The notes under the pieces are model-generated. The model did not search any database, was not told the origin of the DNA, and saw only the letters and a program-made list of their open reading frames with translations. DNA of 64,000 nt from Xiphydria camelus (taxonomy: Eukaryota; Arthropoda; Insecta; Hymenoptera; Xiphydriidae). Location: contig OY783196.1 of the NCBI GenBank assembly GCA_963678675.1, positions 27,630,827 to 27,694,826 on the forward strand, in the 5' to 3' direction. Both the position numbers and the translations under genes were made by a program. This document shows positions 35,766-47,482 of the stretch, one piece after another. Positions within the stretch are counted from its first letter, which is position 1; every line of letters begins with the position of its first letter.

Positions 35766-36315
35766 AAGTATATCGAGAAGTCGTGACACATCGTTTGTCA
35801 TGGCGATGCAGTTTGATAATATGCATCTACGATATGCAACTCCCGAGCGAGCTCTCAACAATGTCGCAGTAGGTACCAATACCATCGTATACTTGTTAGT
35901 CAAACTCGGAGAAATAATTGCTGGTACAAAAAAAAACGTCGTCTTCAATCAAAAACATGATACAATTTCAAAACCAAGCCGTGGCTTTCTCCGTGCACAA
36001 GCAAATATTTAATTGGCTCGCACTGAAAAAAAGTATTTAACTAATCCAGCTATATTTCTGGCTGCCTCAGACACCACTAGAAAAATATTGCTGGCGTAGC
36101 AAGAATTCTTGGTATTGCGAAGAAAATTATCACTGCAATTACTATAATTTTCTAGTTGTGGCCAAATTTGTTTGAGTGCGAGTAATTGTTTCTTTCCCAT
36201 AGTCAGAATTTCTCGTCCGAACTAAAGTATTCTCATATCATGTTCTTCCACCAAGAATCTATTCTTAAAAATGTTCAAGATCATCTTCCTCATTCAAGGG
36301 ATATCCGTTTGATAC
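35766..36315 (+). pseudogene. Degraded coding-like segment, copy 1, split by a family E MITE
   Basis: Before the MITE a frame stays open to 36010 and reads, near its end, TKKNVVFNQKH then a gap and PSRGFLRAQ. After the MITE (36021-36178) another frame reads FSSELKYSHI, ESILKN and HSRDIRLIP. At 44898-45450 the same order occurs in broken frames: RKNVFFDQK, PSHVFLRAR, then an insertion, then NLSFQRRYSRI, ESIL and SRDSRYIP. Residue-level agreement across indels suggests an ancestral protein, either a host gene family or a transposon-encoded one. I do not recognise the protein. Confidence 0.4.
36021..36178 (-). mobile_element. Family E MITE, copy 2
   Basis: Reverse orientation relative to 22952-23120. 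It begins CACTGAAAAAAAGTATTTAA and ends GGCCAAATTTGTTTGAGTG. It shares AATCCAGCTATATTTCTGGC and GTAGCAAGAATTCTTG with copy 1 and interrupts the coding-like segment. Confidence 0.75.
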
Positions 36316-37682
36316 CAGCAAATGTTTCCTCTCGGCGCACGCGAAAGAGAATGCAAAAGACGCGAGCGAAAGCGACAGAGGTTAGGTCGACTTATATACA
36401 TATAAGTCTGCGGTATGCTCTCGAAGTGGAAAGTTCTTCGCCTGCCAGAGTGGAATAAATGACAGGCCGAGTCCGCCTTCGCCGAGTCGATCCGTCTTCG
36501 CATTAATTTCGACTTACGTGGAAAAATCCGTCGGAGGTTACGTAATGGTCGGAGCTAGCGTCCCATTTCTCAGAGCGGAGCCCTGCGAATCAGGCGGCGC
36601 GGGTCGCGCGACCGAAAGGATTTCCGATATATTCCTTCGAATCGCGCCGCGCGGCGGGGATCGATGCGGCGAGAGGGAAGCCCGCGCGCGTCGAGTGGAA
36701 TCGGGAACGCGGTACACGCGTCGCGGAATAGAAATACGATTCGTCATCGCGCGCGCCGGCTTTTCGCGAAGAAAAAGAAGCCTTAACGGGCGCGGCGCCC
36801 GAGTTGGAATAATGCACGCGGGTATGGAAACGACCGACAATGGGATACGTTCGCCGCGCGTGGTTACCATCCGAGCGCGACTTTGTGTGCTATACTTACG
36901 GCGAACGTCGTTTGCGCGGCGCGATGCACCGAAACGCGCGGCTCTCTCACCGCGTATAGCTATGCCACTTGCAAGAGAGGATCATGCGGTTCGCTTACGA
37001 AGCACCACGAAAGACCAGACGTAGTTAATTAAGCGTTATGGATTATGCAGCGAGACGTACAATTTCGACGGGCTGTCGTTCTTTCCTGTAGCAGAGATCG
37101 ATATCTCGTCGTTTTTAGATTTTTTTGGCGGGGTGCGACCGAGAATGGGCGAGACGGGGAATAGAAGGCACGAGGGAACTAACGTCGCTAATGGGTCGTA
37201 CCTATATATAGATGCGGCGCGGCTTCTTAACTTCGGAAAATCGCGGCATTATTGTAGCGGTATTACGGCGGGTACCCCACAAGATTTCTCTTTTAAGCGC
37301 TATAAGTGCGGGGAACAGGGTATCGCTTTTAGTCGGTGGAGAAAGATGCGAGCTGAGAAGTATTATTGGGAAAAAAGGGAAGATATGGAAATAGCGCTTT
37401 GTCTGGATGCATTGATAAACTTATGGCTATAGCTTCCTCTCCTCTTCTGTCTCTCCGTCTCCGCGACGTAATGTTAAACGACGGTCTATCTGAAATCAGA
37501 ATTTTTGACAAAGTGCGACCGCGGTGTAATGGAAATGAGGGAAATATGATATGACGCGGTGCTTTGACTTCGGAAAGTTACAGGATTCGTATCACGGGGT
37601 TTCCTTTTCAAGTGGTAAAATGGTTAGAAGTGTGAAAGTAAGGTATAAGTAAGGTTTGAGTTCGTCGATATACCATATTATA
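36316..37682. other. Unassigned CpG-rich sequence, no gene seen
   Basis: The 168-codon plus frame at 36518-37024 is Arg-rich, overlapped on the minus strand by another frame, and has no motif. I regard it as a product of CpG-rich composition. Confidence 0.35.
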
Positions 37683-38047
37683 AAGTTAAACTTACTCGCC
37701 GGGAAAGGAACTTCACTCTATTACGGTGTGTCTATTAAAAAATTTAGTGCTTCACTTCGACGAGCCCTGTTACTGGGATTCACTGTAAAAATTACTAATC
37801 CTTTTTCTCCGTGTATGTCGAACGACGGGAGAAAAATACCACACGAAGTTAAACTTTCTCGCCAGAAAAGAAACTTCAATCACTGTTATCTCATTATTCG
37901 TGAACTTTTGGCCCATATCGATATAAGACTTTATTGTCGACGAAAATGCAATCTTCAAAAAAGTATTATACAAATATCAGCCGAAAACTCATAGATAATG
38001 AGATAACAGTGATTGAAATTTCCTTCCTGGCGAGTAAGTTTAGCCTC
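37683..38047. mobile_element. Family B element, copy 3, with block C inserted near its left end
   Basis: A first B left end (GTTAAACTTACTCGCCGGGA) runs to about 37724. Block C (37725-37852, GTGTGTCTATTAAAAAATTT to GGGAGAAAAATACCA) follows. A complete B element then starts GAAGTTAAACTTTCTCGCCA and ends TCCTGGCGAGTAAGTTTAGC. The B left end is thus present twice around C, as if C inserted with duplication of flanking sequence or B inserted beside an older B-C composite. Confidence 0.75.
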
Positions 38048-39335
38048 ATACGGTGTAAGCGCGAGAGCAAAAGGAAAAAGAAGATGCTACAGAGAGGAAA
38101 GACACAGAACACCGTTACATGGATTTGCGTGTTTACACATGAGACTCGCCCACTTGTTTCCCTCGCGAGAAAAAGTCGATCCATATATCAAGTCAAAGTG
38201 AACATCATTTGAACCGTGACGATATATCACCCGCGCGAACTCTCCGCCCTCTCTCTACCCCTAAAAACGACCCAACCGCGAGCACGGTCACGCGAAGCCC
38301 CGAAATTCGGCGCGAACGGAAGTCGAACCTCGCAATTTCCTCTCCGCATGCGAGATTCCTCGGCCAAACCTCGCGGATCAGGGTGGAAAACCCGGCGAAC
38401 CCCGGCAGGCTCTCGCGAGCCTTCGCCGACCCCCTCGATCTTTCGCCGCGAGTTTAAATCTCCAGATTTCCTTCGAGAATTAACGAAATTCTAGGTACAC
38501 ATGTACAGTACTGTCAAAATTCGTCGCGGTGCTTCTGGGAAATAAAAGACGAAGGAGAGAGAATTTGTATAAACGAGCGAAATAAACCAGACCCTCTCGA
38601 GTAAGGCGAAATTAGGCACCTAATAGAATTGGCTGGTCGCTGGATGGAACAACAGGCCCGCGAAACGAGTCGGGGGTGCGGGGTCGCGAGGGCGGGTCGC
38701 CGGGGGGAGAGAGTCAGCTTTTCTTCATTTCTTAGGATACGATATGGAGTTGTGCGCGCGCGGAAAAGGAAGGCAAAAGAGATGAAAAGGCCTACGGCCG
38801 CGACTCTCGCTCGTCTCGGCTAATTTGGACTCGCGGGAAAAAACGTTCTAAAGGAATAATAAAAGGGTGGAACGAAGCTGAAGATCGCGAAGTTCCCCGT
38901 TCGCTATCCGAGGCAGATGACGAACTATAGTTCCTCGGTCGAGAGAGCCGCCCCAAAGTCGACAAACTTTTATCGTGGAAAAGTCGCGAAAGCAGCGAAT
39001 ATTTCCCGTGCGTGGATACCTACATAGTTCTGCTCGAGAGAGAGAGAGAGAGGAATTTACTCTCCCGAAAATACGATTAAACGCGCTAAGGACGCGGAAG
39101 TCAATGTATCGGACTTAACGAGCGCCGGAGTTTGGAACGAAAAGTTTGAAGATTCTCCAACTATCTTTTGGCTCGACGAAGCGCGCGACTCCGAGGTTTC
39201 CCGACAAAAAATGTTCAGAGTCTCCCGAGTTATTCCTCGCGGTAACCCGTGCCACGCGACTGTCCAACCGAAGACGCGAACAAAGCCAACGAGGAGTCGT
39301 AATTTCAAAAGTATTTCTTCCGTGCAAACTCCGCG
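38048..39335. other. Unassigned sequence, no gene seen
   Basis: CpG-rich, with a (GA)n run at 39036-39052. Overlapping frames only. Confidence 0.35.
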
Positions 39336-39676
39336 TACACTGTAAAAAATCGGGCGTTGATGCGGAGTGGATGATTTTTTAATTAATTTAATCCCGTCCG
39401 AAGTGAAATTCACTCCAAACGGGATTTTATTTAAATTGTTTATAAAATAAACTCCGCGGACGAATTTCTGATAGGAATCGTTCACGAAATATGAAATTGT
39501 AATACAAATAATAAAATATATTATTATTTTTCTTTATTATTACTTTAATACTGATAATAATATTTTTAACTCCATGTTCACTCCGTCCGCGGAGTGCTTT
39601 TTTTATGTCACTCCGAAACTCCGAGTGACGGGAGTGAAAATTCACTCCGGATTCACTCCCGATTTTTTACAGTGTA
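39336..39676. mobile_element. 341-bp MITE with 19-bp perfect ends
   Basis: TACACTGTAAAAAATCGGG and its exact reverse complement CCCGATTTTTTACAGTGTA bound it. Inside, ACTCC-rich motifs (TTCACTCC, ACTCCGCGGACG and the inverse CGTCCGCGGAGT) give further inverted pairs around an AT-rich core. Perfect termini argue for a fairly recent insertion. Confidence 0.85.
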
Positions 39677-41710
39677 ACAGCGATCGAACGATGCAAATTA
39701 AGCGTAATTGTGTGAAACCAGTATAATATCATAACTCGAACCGAAGACCTGATTTTTTTTCGCGGAGTAAGGACAATTGTTAATGATGTTTCAGCCTTTG
39801 GGGTATTATTACATTTTAACATATTTTTGCAATCTTTATTTTTTTAATTTTCTTATATTTATATGTGCAAACACACACAGTACCAAATTGTATTTTTGCG
39901 TAACATTTTTAAATAAAATAGCTCAAATCCAATGTACATTCTCGTGTACACCAGGTCTGAAGGGGTTAAACTTCCTCTAAGAAAGCGAAGTGTGCGACTG
40001 CAAAAATGCAAGAATTAATGAACCGAGTTCGAGAACTCTCTCTACAGGAGGAAAAAGTTAAGCGATTTTCTGAATTATCCATCTTTGGAATCGACGAAGC
40101 GGCGCTTCTCGAGATTCACTGATAAAATCTCCAGCACACCTCGCCACAAATTCACCGATGCGGTAACTCCGCGACGAACGGTGCGAATGAAACTATAGCT
40201 GCAAAGTTGACTTTGCACGGTGTTTCCGACACGCTGTAGCTGGCGCGCGCCGAAACGATGTCAAACTGAATTCCGGGCTAAGCTCGCGCACGTCGGCGTC
40301 AGAATGTTTCAAAGTACGAACGGGGAAGCGCCTCGGATTATCTATATAGAACAGTTGATTATATTCCCCATTATAACGCTATTCCGGGCAGCGCTGAATG
40401 GCGAACGCTCTCGTGGCTTCTGCCGATTTCCATATTCGTTGCACGGGGAGGACTCGCTGGTCGTTTTGAAATCTCTCCGATGCCTGAATACCGCACGGGG
40501 CACTAATTCGCTAACGGTGCTCCTTCGCGTCGAGAGCGCTGCTCTCGAGCTCGTTACTGTATGATGAAAGATACGATGGACGATCGTGGAGAGGATGGGG
40601 TATGGAGGATGCGGCTGGACAGGTTTTACGAGACGAAAGGTGTAAAACGTGAGAGTTATTTTAAGATATTATTGTATAATAACAATAAAATGGAAGCAAA
40701 ATATTGGGAAAAACTTGGTTGCAATAAGAAAAACTCAAATTCCTTGGAGAAATTCTCTTAAAATTTATTTTGCTCGAGAAGATTCGGATGGATTTTACGA
40801 GAGTTTCACTAGAAAAAATTTGAGTTTTTCCCATTTCACCAAGTTTTCATCGATATTTAGCTTCTGTTTTATTATTTATTATTATTCAGCAACTATTCAA
40901 GATATAAAAATAGATGAAAGTAGATCAAAAATTCGAGATAATCACATTTAAATATATTTCATATTACGCTTCGAAAATTCACTCGAATCTTATTTTTCTC
41001 GCATCAATTTCTACCTCCACCCTCGCTCGCCTCTCTTGAAGGTGCTTCGAAAGAATTTCTACACCTCACCCCTCACCCCGCACCTCTCTCGCTATTTCAC
41101 CGCAGAAGAACTTTCCCGCGTCGATCACGCGACGGAGTTACTCCGGGAGACTGCGAATCGTCGAATCAAAGTTTGAAAAGTCAACGACGTTTTTCGCATA
41201 CGTTCGTCCGGAGATCCGCGTGCAAATCGTGCCACGAATGAAGACCATGGTACGTGTGACGAAATAAACCGACGATTTTTCGGCGCAAAGATTTGGTCGA
41301 TTTCGATTTTCTCCGGGACTGGCAAAAAAGCTCCGACGGTTTTTTTTCCGGGCCATCGAAAGACTCGAGCAATTGGCGTAATCGAGTAACGAGAGGTCCC
41401 GACGGAAAGACGAGACCCGACTGGAGTACCTACTTTGTCAGCGGCGCCGCCGCCGCCACCCCCGTCGTCATCGGGGAATCGGAGCACCGCTCTAATAAGA
41501 TGGAAAATAAAACAGTCGCAGCTTTCGGAACGACTCTTGAGTTCAAACACGCTCGTTAATCGGGCCATGCGGATAATCGCGAGGAAGACGAATCGAGGCA
41601 ATTTTTACGAGCGAAGTCCAGTTACGGAAAGTCGGGCTTAATCTCGAGAGGAGCTTCCGGGGAGATTAAAGAGCGATCGACTGGATCTTACACGTTCACA
41701 TATGTGTAGA
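39677..41710. other. Unassigned sequence; one foldback and one possible transposon end
   Basis: At 40677-40890, ATAATAACAATAAAATGGAA and GGGAAAAACTTGGTTGCAAT pair with inverted partners, a likely MITE. Near 39948-39969, GTACACCAGGTCTGAAGGGG with TTAA reads, inverted, like a TTAACCCCTTCAG-type terminus, but I found no partner end. The frames at 41125-41601 are overlapped and lack motifs. Confidence 0.4.
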
Positions 41711-41712
41711 CG

Positions 41713-42036
41713 AGGCGTCCAGCGATTAGAGATAATACGTTTCCATGATCTTCAGGTAAGATTTCTCTATTTTTGCACCTATGACTTTCGAAGCGTTTAT
41801 GCAGAATTTTCGGCTCAAATAGAAATAAATTTTCATTTCAACCGTACTTCTAACGTATACGGCATCCCGAGATCATATAAATCTTATTAAGTCAATCATT
41901 TACTGCGTAGTTTCACGATATTTTCATCATCATATTCTAAAAAAAATTCTATGATATTTCCATGATATTATATATGCAAAAAAAAATTCCATGGCTTTTC
42001 CATAGCTTCCATGATTTCCATGGTCGCTAGACATCC
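41713..42036. mobile_element. Possible hAT-like MITE, poorly preserved
   Basis: The right end inverted reads CAGGATGTCTAGCGACCATG, and the left has AGGCGTCCAGCGATTAGAG. The right part repeats CCATGG and TTCCATGAT motifs. The ends pair only loosely, so the boundaries are approximate. Confidence 0.3.
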
Positions 42037-42889
42037 TGATAGAGGTCGCGCAAATTCGAGAGAGAGAAAGAGATACGGAAGTTAAATAATCACAAGCGGA
42101 TATAACACGAACGATATATTTTTAAACGCCCCCATTTAATGTCCCTTTATATCGTTGCGTAAACGAGCGTGTACGCGCGATGGAAATTTATTTACACGTT
42201 CATTCATTCGTACATTTCGGTCGGCCAGCCGCCACGGGACAATCAAGCCGCTTCGTCTTGTGCGCCAGACGAAGCTCCCGCGCGCCACGAAATATCGCGT
42301 GTAAAGGGTGAATAATGAAAATGCCAGCGCGCGGTTCTAGGAATGTTCGGTGATCGCGGGGTACTTCAGCCGACGGGGAATCCGACTGTACGTTTACACG
42401 TCCGCGCGTGGATCGATAAACCGTACCCACATTGAAACAATCGAGGATCGCTCTTTGTCTTTTAAATCGTCAATTTTTCTATAGCGCTGCGTGACATGCA
42501 TGTGAAAAAAACGTCAAATAAATTTGCGATTTCGTCGAATCAAAAGTGCTCGATGGGAATAAAAATTTCAGGAATGGAAACCGCGAATATAATTCCAGAC
42601 CGCGCGGCGAGCCGCCGGAATTCTCGAGAGCGAGGTCAAAAAGTTTCCGGTCGCCGAAAGTGGATGCAAAGTCGTCCCCTCGAACAAGGGAAGGCACTCG
42701 AGTCGCGGTATTAACCCGAGTGTATAAGGAGAGGAGCAAAAAGCGTTACGGATACCATAATTAATACGCGATATGGAGTGAGAACGTATTAGAGGACGAA
42801 AGACACGATTCGCGAGAGGCTAGAGTACAAGTTTCACTAAAGAGGAGAAATTAAAAGGAATCGAAGTTTGATACTTCGTCATTTGTATC

Positions 42890-43133
42890 ACTGTCAGAAA
42901 AAAAGCCTAGTTGAATGTGAACCTAATAAAAAAAAATGTATTTATAAATAGGAATCCATTCGCATCGATCAAAACTAGATAAATCTAGTTTAGCATATCT
43001 TTTTAATCGAGTACGAACCTGGTAGAACATCTATCAAATTCAAATAAACTCCTGTTCTATGTGAATAAATTCCTATTTATCTCGAATAAATTTGTGTATT
43101 AAATTCGTATTCAACTAGACCTTTTCTCTGAGC
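42890..43133. mobile_element. Family I foldback element, copy 2
   Basis: Begins CACTGTCAGAAAAAAAGCCT and ends, inverted, CGCTCAGAGAAAAGGTCTAG. GTGAATAAATTCCTATTTAT and TTTTTAATCGAGTACGAACC correspond to copy 1 at 34369-34650. Confidence 0.65.
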
Positions 43134-43190
43134 GCATCTCCTGGATAAGATATTGATGAGGAAGGCGATAATAAAATCCAATCGTGTAAC

Positions 43191-43494
43191 CCCAGGTGGA
43201 AAAGATTTATATTGATTATATATATTCATAAATACCTCATATATAGAACATATAAATTTGGGCTTATTAAATTTATATATGATTTCACAATATAAAACAT
43301 ATGTGTGCAATATATATAGATTGTACAAAAATTAAAACAATTGAAATAACACTCCACATAAACCATATATATAATCCGTATATATGGTTTATATATATAA
43401 ATTATATATAAATTAAATAAGCTCAAATATTTTTATACTATGTTCTATACACAAAATATGTAAATATAATCCATATAAATCTTTTCCACCTGAG
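43191..43494. mobile_element. Family D foldback MITE, copy 3
   Basis: CCCAGGTGGAAAAGATTTAT at the left matches CTCAGGTGGAAAAGATTTAT (inverted) at the right. The AT-rich interior is rich in ATATAT and internal inverted repeats. It is the most perfect pair of D termini in the window. Confidence 0.8.
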
Positions 43495-44897
43495 ATCGTC
43501 TCATCTCCCTCGATTACGAATCAATGTCAAATCGAAAATCGTCGGTTCCGAGCTACTCACCGGCGCACCTCCGAATAATTAAGAAATTACGTTCTACTTA
43601 GTTAAAATTGAGGCCCGCGCGCACCGTGATTTTATCGCGCGCGGATGCTCTAATCACGCGCCATCCACTACAACGACGCAATCTTGGACAGCTCCCTCGA
43701 GAGTTTTAATAACCGAATTACCGCGCGCGCGCGGGTTTCACGGGGTGACTTTCCCGCACGCAACGAAACGCGACGTGGCGTGCCGCTGTTAAATTCTTAC
43801 GCGATACCCCGCCGGTCCCCGTTATTTCCGGCCAGTGGTGTCGCCGAATAGTAGCATTACGTAATTATTCCCCAGTCGCCGAGCGAGTACGCAACGCGGG
43901 AACGAATGGAGCAGCGGCGCGCACCGGTGCAGTGTGCAGAGAGAAGAGCGGCTTTGTGCGGTTTGCGCCAAACCCGTCGAGAGCGAGTACCGCGCGTTTG
44001 CGGAATCTGCATTTAAGTGAGCGCGACTGCACAGCGGGCGGGCAGCGAGTGCACGTAAGGCGCGAATACTCGTTCCACACGGGCGATGCGCGCGCTGCAC
44101 TTCGCCCTTTGACAATTTCGCGTTCTAGCCGAAGGTCATTTTCTCGAAGAGAGTTCTGGAAAGCGCTGTGCGGGCGTCGCAAGTCCTGCTGTCTGTTTTG
44201 AAGATAAAAGTTCTTTGGATCACGAAGCTAAATTTTTACTCGCGCGAGTTTTCATTCTACGGCGCCTTATTTTCGGGATAATCTATGAGTGGCTATTACT
44301 ACTGATATATTTCACTCTACGGCGCCTTATTTACGGGATAATCTGTGAGTGGCTATTACTACTGATACTCGTCAACGTATTATATCCTGATGCTCTCTCT
44401 GATGAAAGATATATTTTCTCTATAAATATAGAAATCGTAAAGGTCGTAATAGCGATCAACGACGTATATACAACTCGACCCGCGCGTGTATTAACGAAGA
44501 AAACGGGGCAGACTTAACGTCCGCTCGCGCGGATAAGCGCGAACGAAGCGCAGCGAAGACGAGATATTTATCCGTCCGTATGTTCGGTCTGCCGCGCCAT
44601 TATCCCTATAATCCTCGACGATTAAGCACCGCGGGGTCCCCTACCGGTCTCCGCGAGACAGGCGTCGTTTGTCGGACCAACGTAACGGGATACCGCGCGC
44701 ATCAATCGAACCCTCTATAGACTCCGCTCGGAAACCCCGCGCGGAAGTAAAGTGCCATCGAAGATGCGAGATATCGATCGCGCGTCGAAGCTGAAGGGCG
44801 TGGGAAAGTCTCTCGACGTCAACGAGATATTGATAATAGTGGATCGTGTTCAGGCGAAATTCGGAGGATGAATCGCTGGTGTAAATCAAATTATTCG
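43495..44897. other. CpG-rich stretch with an in-frame 60-bp duplication
   Basis: The part 43600-44200 is the most promoter-like text seen (CpG-rich, few T runs), but no exon could be tied to it. At 44251-44370 a 60-bp unit is present twice (CTACGGCGCCTTATTT and GTGGCTATTACTACTGATA), making a 20-residue repeat in a 100-codon frame starting at 44215. No other evidence supports that frame as coding. Confidence 0.4.
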
Positions 44898-45450
44898 AAA
44901 GATGTACCTAGGTGAGAAAAGTAATTGTTGACGCCAAGAAAAAATGTTTTCTTCGATCAAAAACAATATATAGCTCCAGGACCAAGTCATGTTTTTCTTC
45001 GTGCGAGAAAATATTGGATATAGGCTCGAGCGCGCAGAGAAAAAGAATTAGTCGATTCTACTAATAATTGCTTACAGAGTCGCGAGTAATTATCAATTTA
45101 CATCAATTTGTGATCTTTTTTTCATATTAATTAGATATTTCTTCCTTGCAATCACATGCTATTTCTATATGATTGTCACAGGAAGAGATATCTAATTGAC
45201 GTGTAATGATAAAAGATTGCATTGACATAAATAAATAATTACTTGCGATCCCGCAAGTAAATTTCAGTCAATTCAACTATTTCTCTTTCTCTGTATACTT
45301 AATTGTTTTTACGCGCAGAAAGAATTTGTCGTTCCAACGAAGGTACTCTCGAATCAAGAATATAGGTATATTCCTCGACCGGGAATCTATATTATTAAAA
45401 AGTTGTCAAATCATACATTCTCGAGAGATTCAAGATATATTCCTTTCACA
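44898..45450 (+). pseudogene. Degraded coding-like segment, copy 2, split by a family A MITE
   Basis: It resembles 35895-36315 on both sides of its insertion. Left of the MITE, the DNA (AGAAAAAATGTTTTCTTCGA, TCAAAAACAATAT) parallels copy 1 and yields RKNVFFDQKQ and PSHVFLRAR. Right of it, NLSFQRRYSRI, ESIL and SRDSRYIP appear with frame changes. Stops and indels break every frame. It ends against the TTAA-flanked element at 45456. Confidence 0.4.
45034..45296. mobile_element. Family A foldback MITE, copy 5
   Basis: Starts CAGAGAAAAAGAATTAGTCG, contains AGAGTCGCGAGTAATTATC and the inverted TTACTTGCGATCCCGCAAGT, and ends TTTCTCTTTCTCTGTA. It sits at the position where copy 1 of the coding-like segment carries family E. 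Confidence 0.85.
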
Positions 45451-45455
45451 CTTAA

Positions 45456-46049
45456 TACAGTAAAGTTGTCGTTTGAAAAAAAAAAATATTCCGGGCAAGC
45501 TGATTTTTGCAGGGTTTTTCAGCGACTGTCTACTAAGTGTAAAATTAGCAAAATCGGGAACTTTCCCCTTGGACTTTTGAGGAATAGGGGCTGTTTTTTG
45601 AAAATTATGCTATAACAAAATTATTAGACTGAAATTGTACATAAGAATATTCTCTATTACATTGTCTTATGAAAGTTGTTCATAATAAATGTACAAACAA
45701 TTTTTCCTTGTCAACTTTTTTACAACTTGATTATTTTTGGAGGTAGCGCCCAGTAGGAAGAATTGGGGTTTAATAAACGGCCGCTAAGTCCGGAAATAAT
45801 AAATTTATAAACAACTTTCACATAAGACAATGTAATAGAGAATATTCTTATGTACAATTTCAGTCCAATGATTTTGTTATAGCATAATTTTCAAAAAACA
45901 GCCCCTATTCCTCAAAAGTCCAAGGGGAAAGTTTCCGATTTTGCTAATTTTACAATTAGGAGACAGTCGCTGACAAACCCTGAAAAAATCAGGTTGTCCG
46001 GAATTTTTTTTTCTTTTCACGCTATGTACGGCGATACAACTTTACTGCA
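45456..46049. mobile_element. 594-bp TTAA-flanked foldback element
   Basis: TTAA borders both sides (45452-45455 and 46050-46053). Ends TACAGTAAAGTTGT and, inverted, TGCAGTAAAGTTGT open arms of about 240 bp that are roughly 90 percent identical. Shared blocks include CTTTCCCCTTGGACTTTTGA, GGAATAGGGGCTGTTTTTTG and ATTCTCTATTACATTGTCTT. The spacer is about 85 bp. TTAA targeting is typical of piggyBac, although the ends are not a canonical CCC type. No transposase is present. Confidence 0.8.
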
Positions 46050-46053
46050 TTAA

Positions 46054-47482
46054 CTAGCAATTATTTCTCCCAGTGTGAAACGTATAAGCACACCGTACAT
46101 TCACCGTAGTATCAAATGCACCGCGTCTCGCAATCCAAGGGACGTCAAGACGACTCCGTCGCGGCGAAATCGAACGACGTTTTTACGACGATTGGTCCAC
46201 GTCTCGCTATCCGCCCGCGATATTATATCCGTCGAGCCGCGAAACCACCCGCGCGCTGCCGACCACCCGTGAAAATGGGTTCGTCGCTCGCGTCCGTCCG
46301 GCGCGCGTATCGGATCGTGTGAACGAGGAAAAGATTGGATTGATAAACGTTATACGAGCTTCGGTCACCCCGCCGCTTCGGTTGTAGTTTATTAACCCGT
46401 AACGCGCGCCCGGTATGTGCGAATGGAATACGGGATCATCCGAACGGGGCTCCGCGCCGGGACGTTATTATTTCCGTCGAATATTGCTACGCTCCGGTAT
46501 TAATTCCACTGTTCGAATAATCGGCAGGTATTGTGATTGCCGGTACGTCGCGGTGTTTGTGCATACGTGACGATGCGATGAACGATTTCTGCCCCCCCGT
46601 GAATTACGGCAACGAATAACGACGCCGAAGCTAATTCCGGTTGCTCGTTTGTGCAAATATCGTCCGCTCCCCCCACACGGGGAGGGGGGGGGGGTGTATC
46701 GCACATCACGCGATAGTCAATTAACCCCACGTGAAACCTGATTAACTGCGGGAAAGCAGTCCATTAAAAACCAGTCGCGCTCGTTAATCCGCCTCATGTC
46801 CCGGCGCTGCTGCGTGCGCGAAAATTAACAGTTCCTTACCGTTTAATTTACGAGGGTTTCCCCGGGAAAGCTCCCCTCTGGTCGACTCCACGAATGGCCG
46901 CTTTTCGGATTTGTCCGCGGCGGTCCGCGGAACGTTTTTCCGCGCAACGAAAGCCCCTCGCGGTTGCGACGGATCGCGCCTCGATCGTGTCCGCCCTCTC
47001 CGCTCGCTTCGCGGGTACAAGAGCAACTCGTTGTTTTCCTCGCGCCTCGCGAAAGCTCCGCTACGCCCCGCGTGTCGATCGTTTTTACCGGGCTTAACAA
47101 TTCTCGACTCCGCGCTGCGATTTCCGTAATTAGAGACGCGCGCGCGCGCGCGCGCGTGACTGCGGGTGCGGTGACGGTCTTTGTGGAAAATCGCAATTAA
47201 ATAACGCCCCGTCGTGTCGACGAAGGCCCCATCACGCGGCGAGCTCGTTTTGAACGCGACATTTTCGACCGGCGCGAGGTAACTACCTATACACGTCGAG
47301 CGCGATCGACGCTGAGTGTTGCGAAGGATCGAATATCCGTAATTACGGCGGACGACATTTCTGTCGATATGAGAATATCAGCCTTGAATGATGATATAGA
47401 TATATATTAGCGGGTATGGTGTACGGTTATTAGCTTTAGATATCTACACTGAGAAGGACAATTTCTTCGGCGAAATAATTCA
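46054..47482. other. Unassigned CpG-rich sequence, no gene seen
   Basis: A 20-base pure CG alternation is at 47137-47156, and a CCCC...GGGGAGGGGG hairpin-prone stretch at about 46669-46694. Frames at 46784-47200 overlap in four registers, as expected of CpG-rich DNA. Confidence 0.35.

Noticed and set aside
36518..37024. 168-codon Arg-rich plus frame
   Set aside because: Composition-driven, overlapped by minus-strand frames, no motif.
43860..44110. CpG-rich block as a gene promoter
   Set aside because: No recognisable exon follows on either strand and CpG-rich stretches are common throughout this window.
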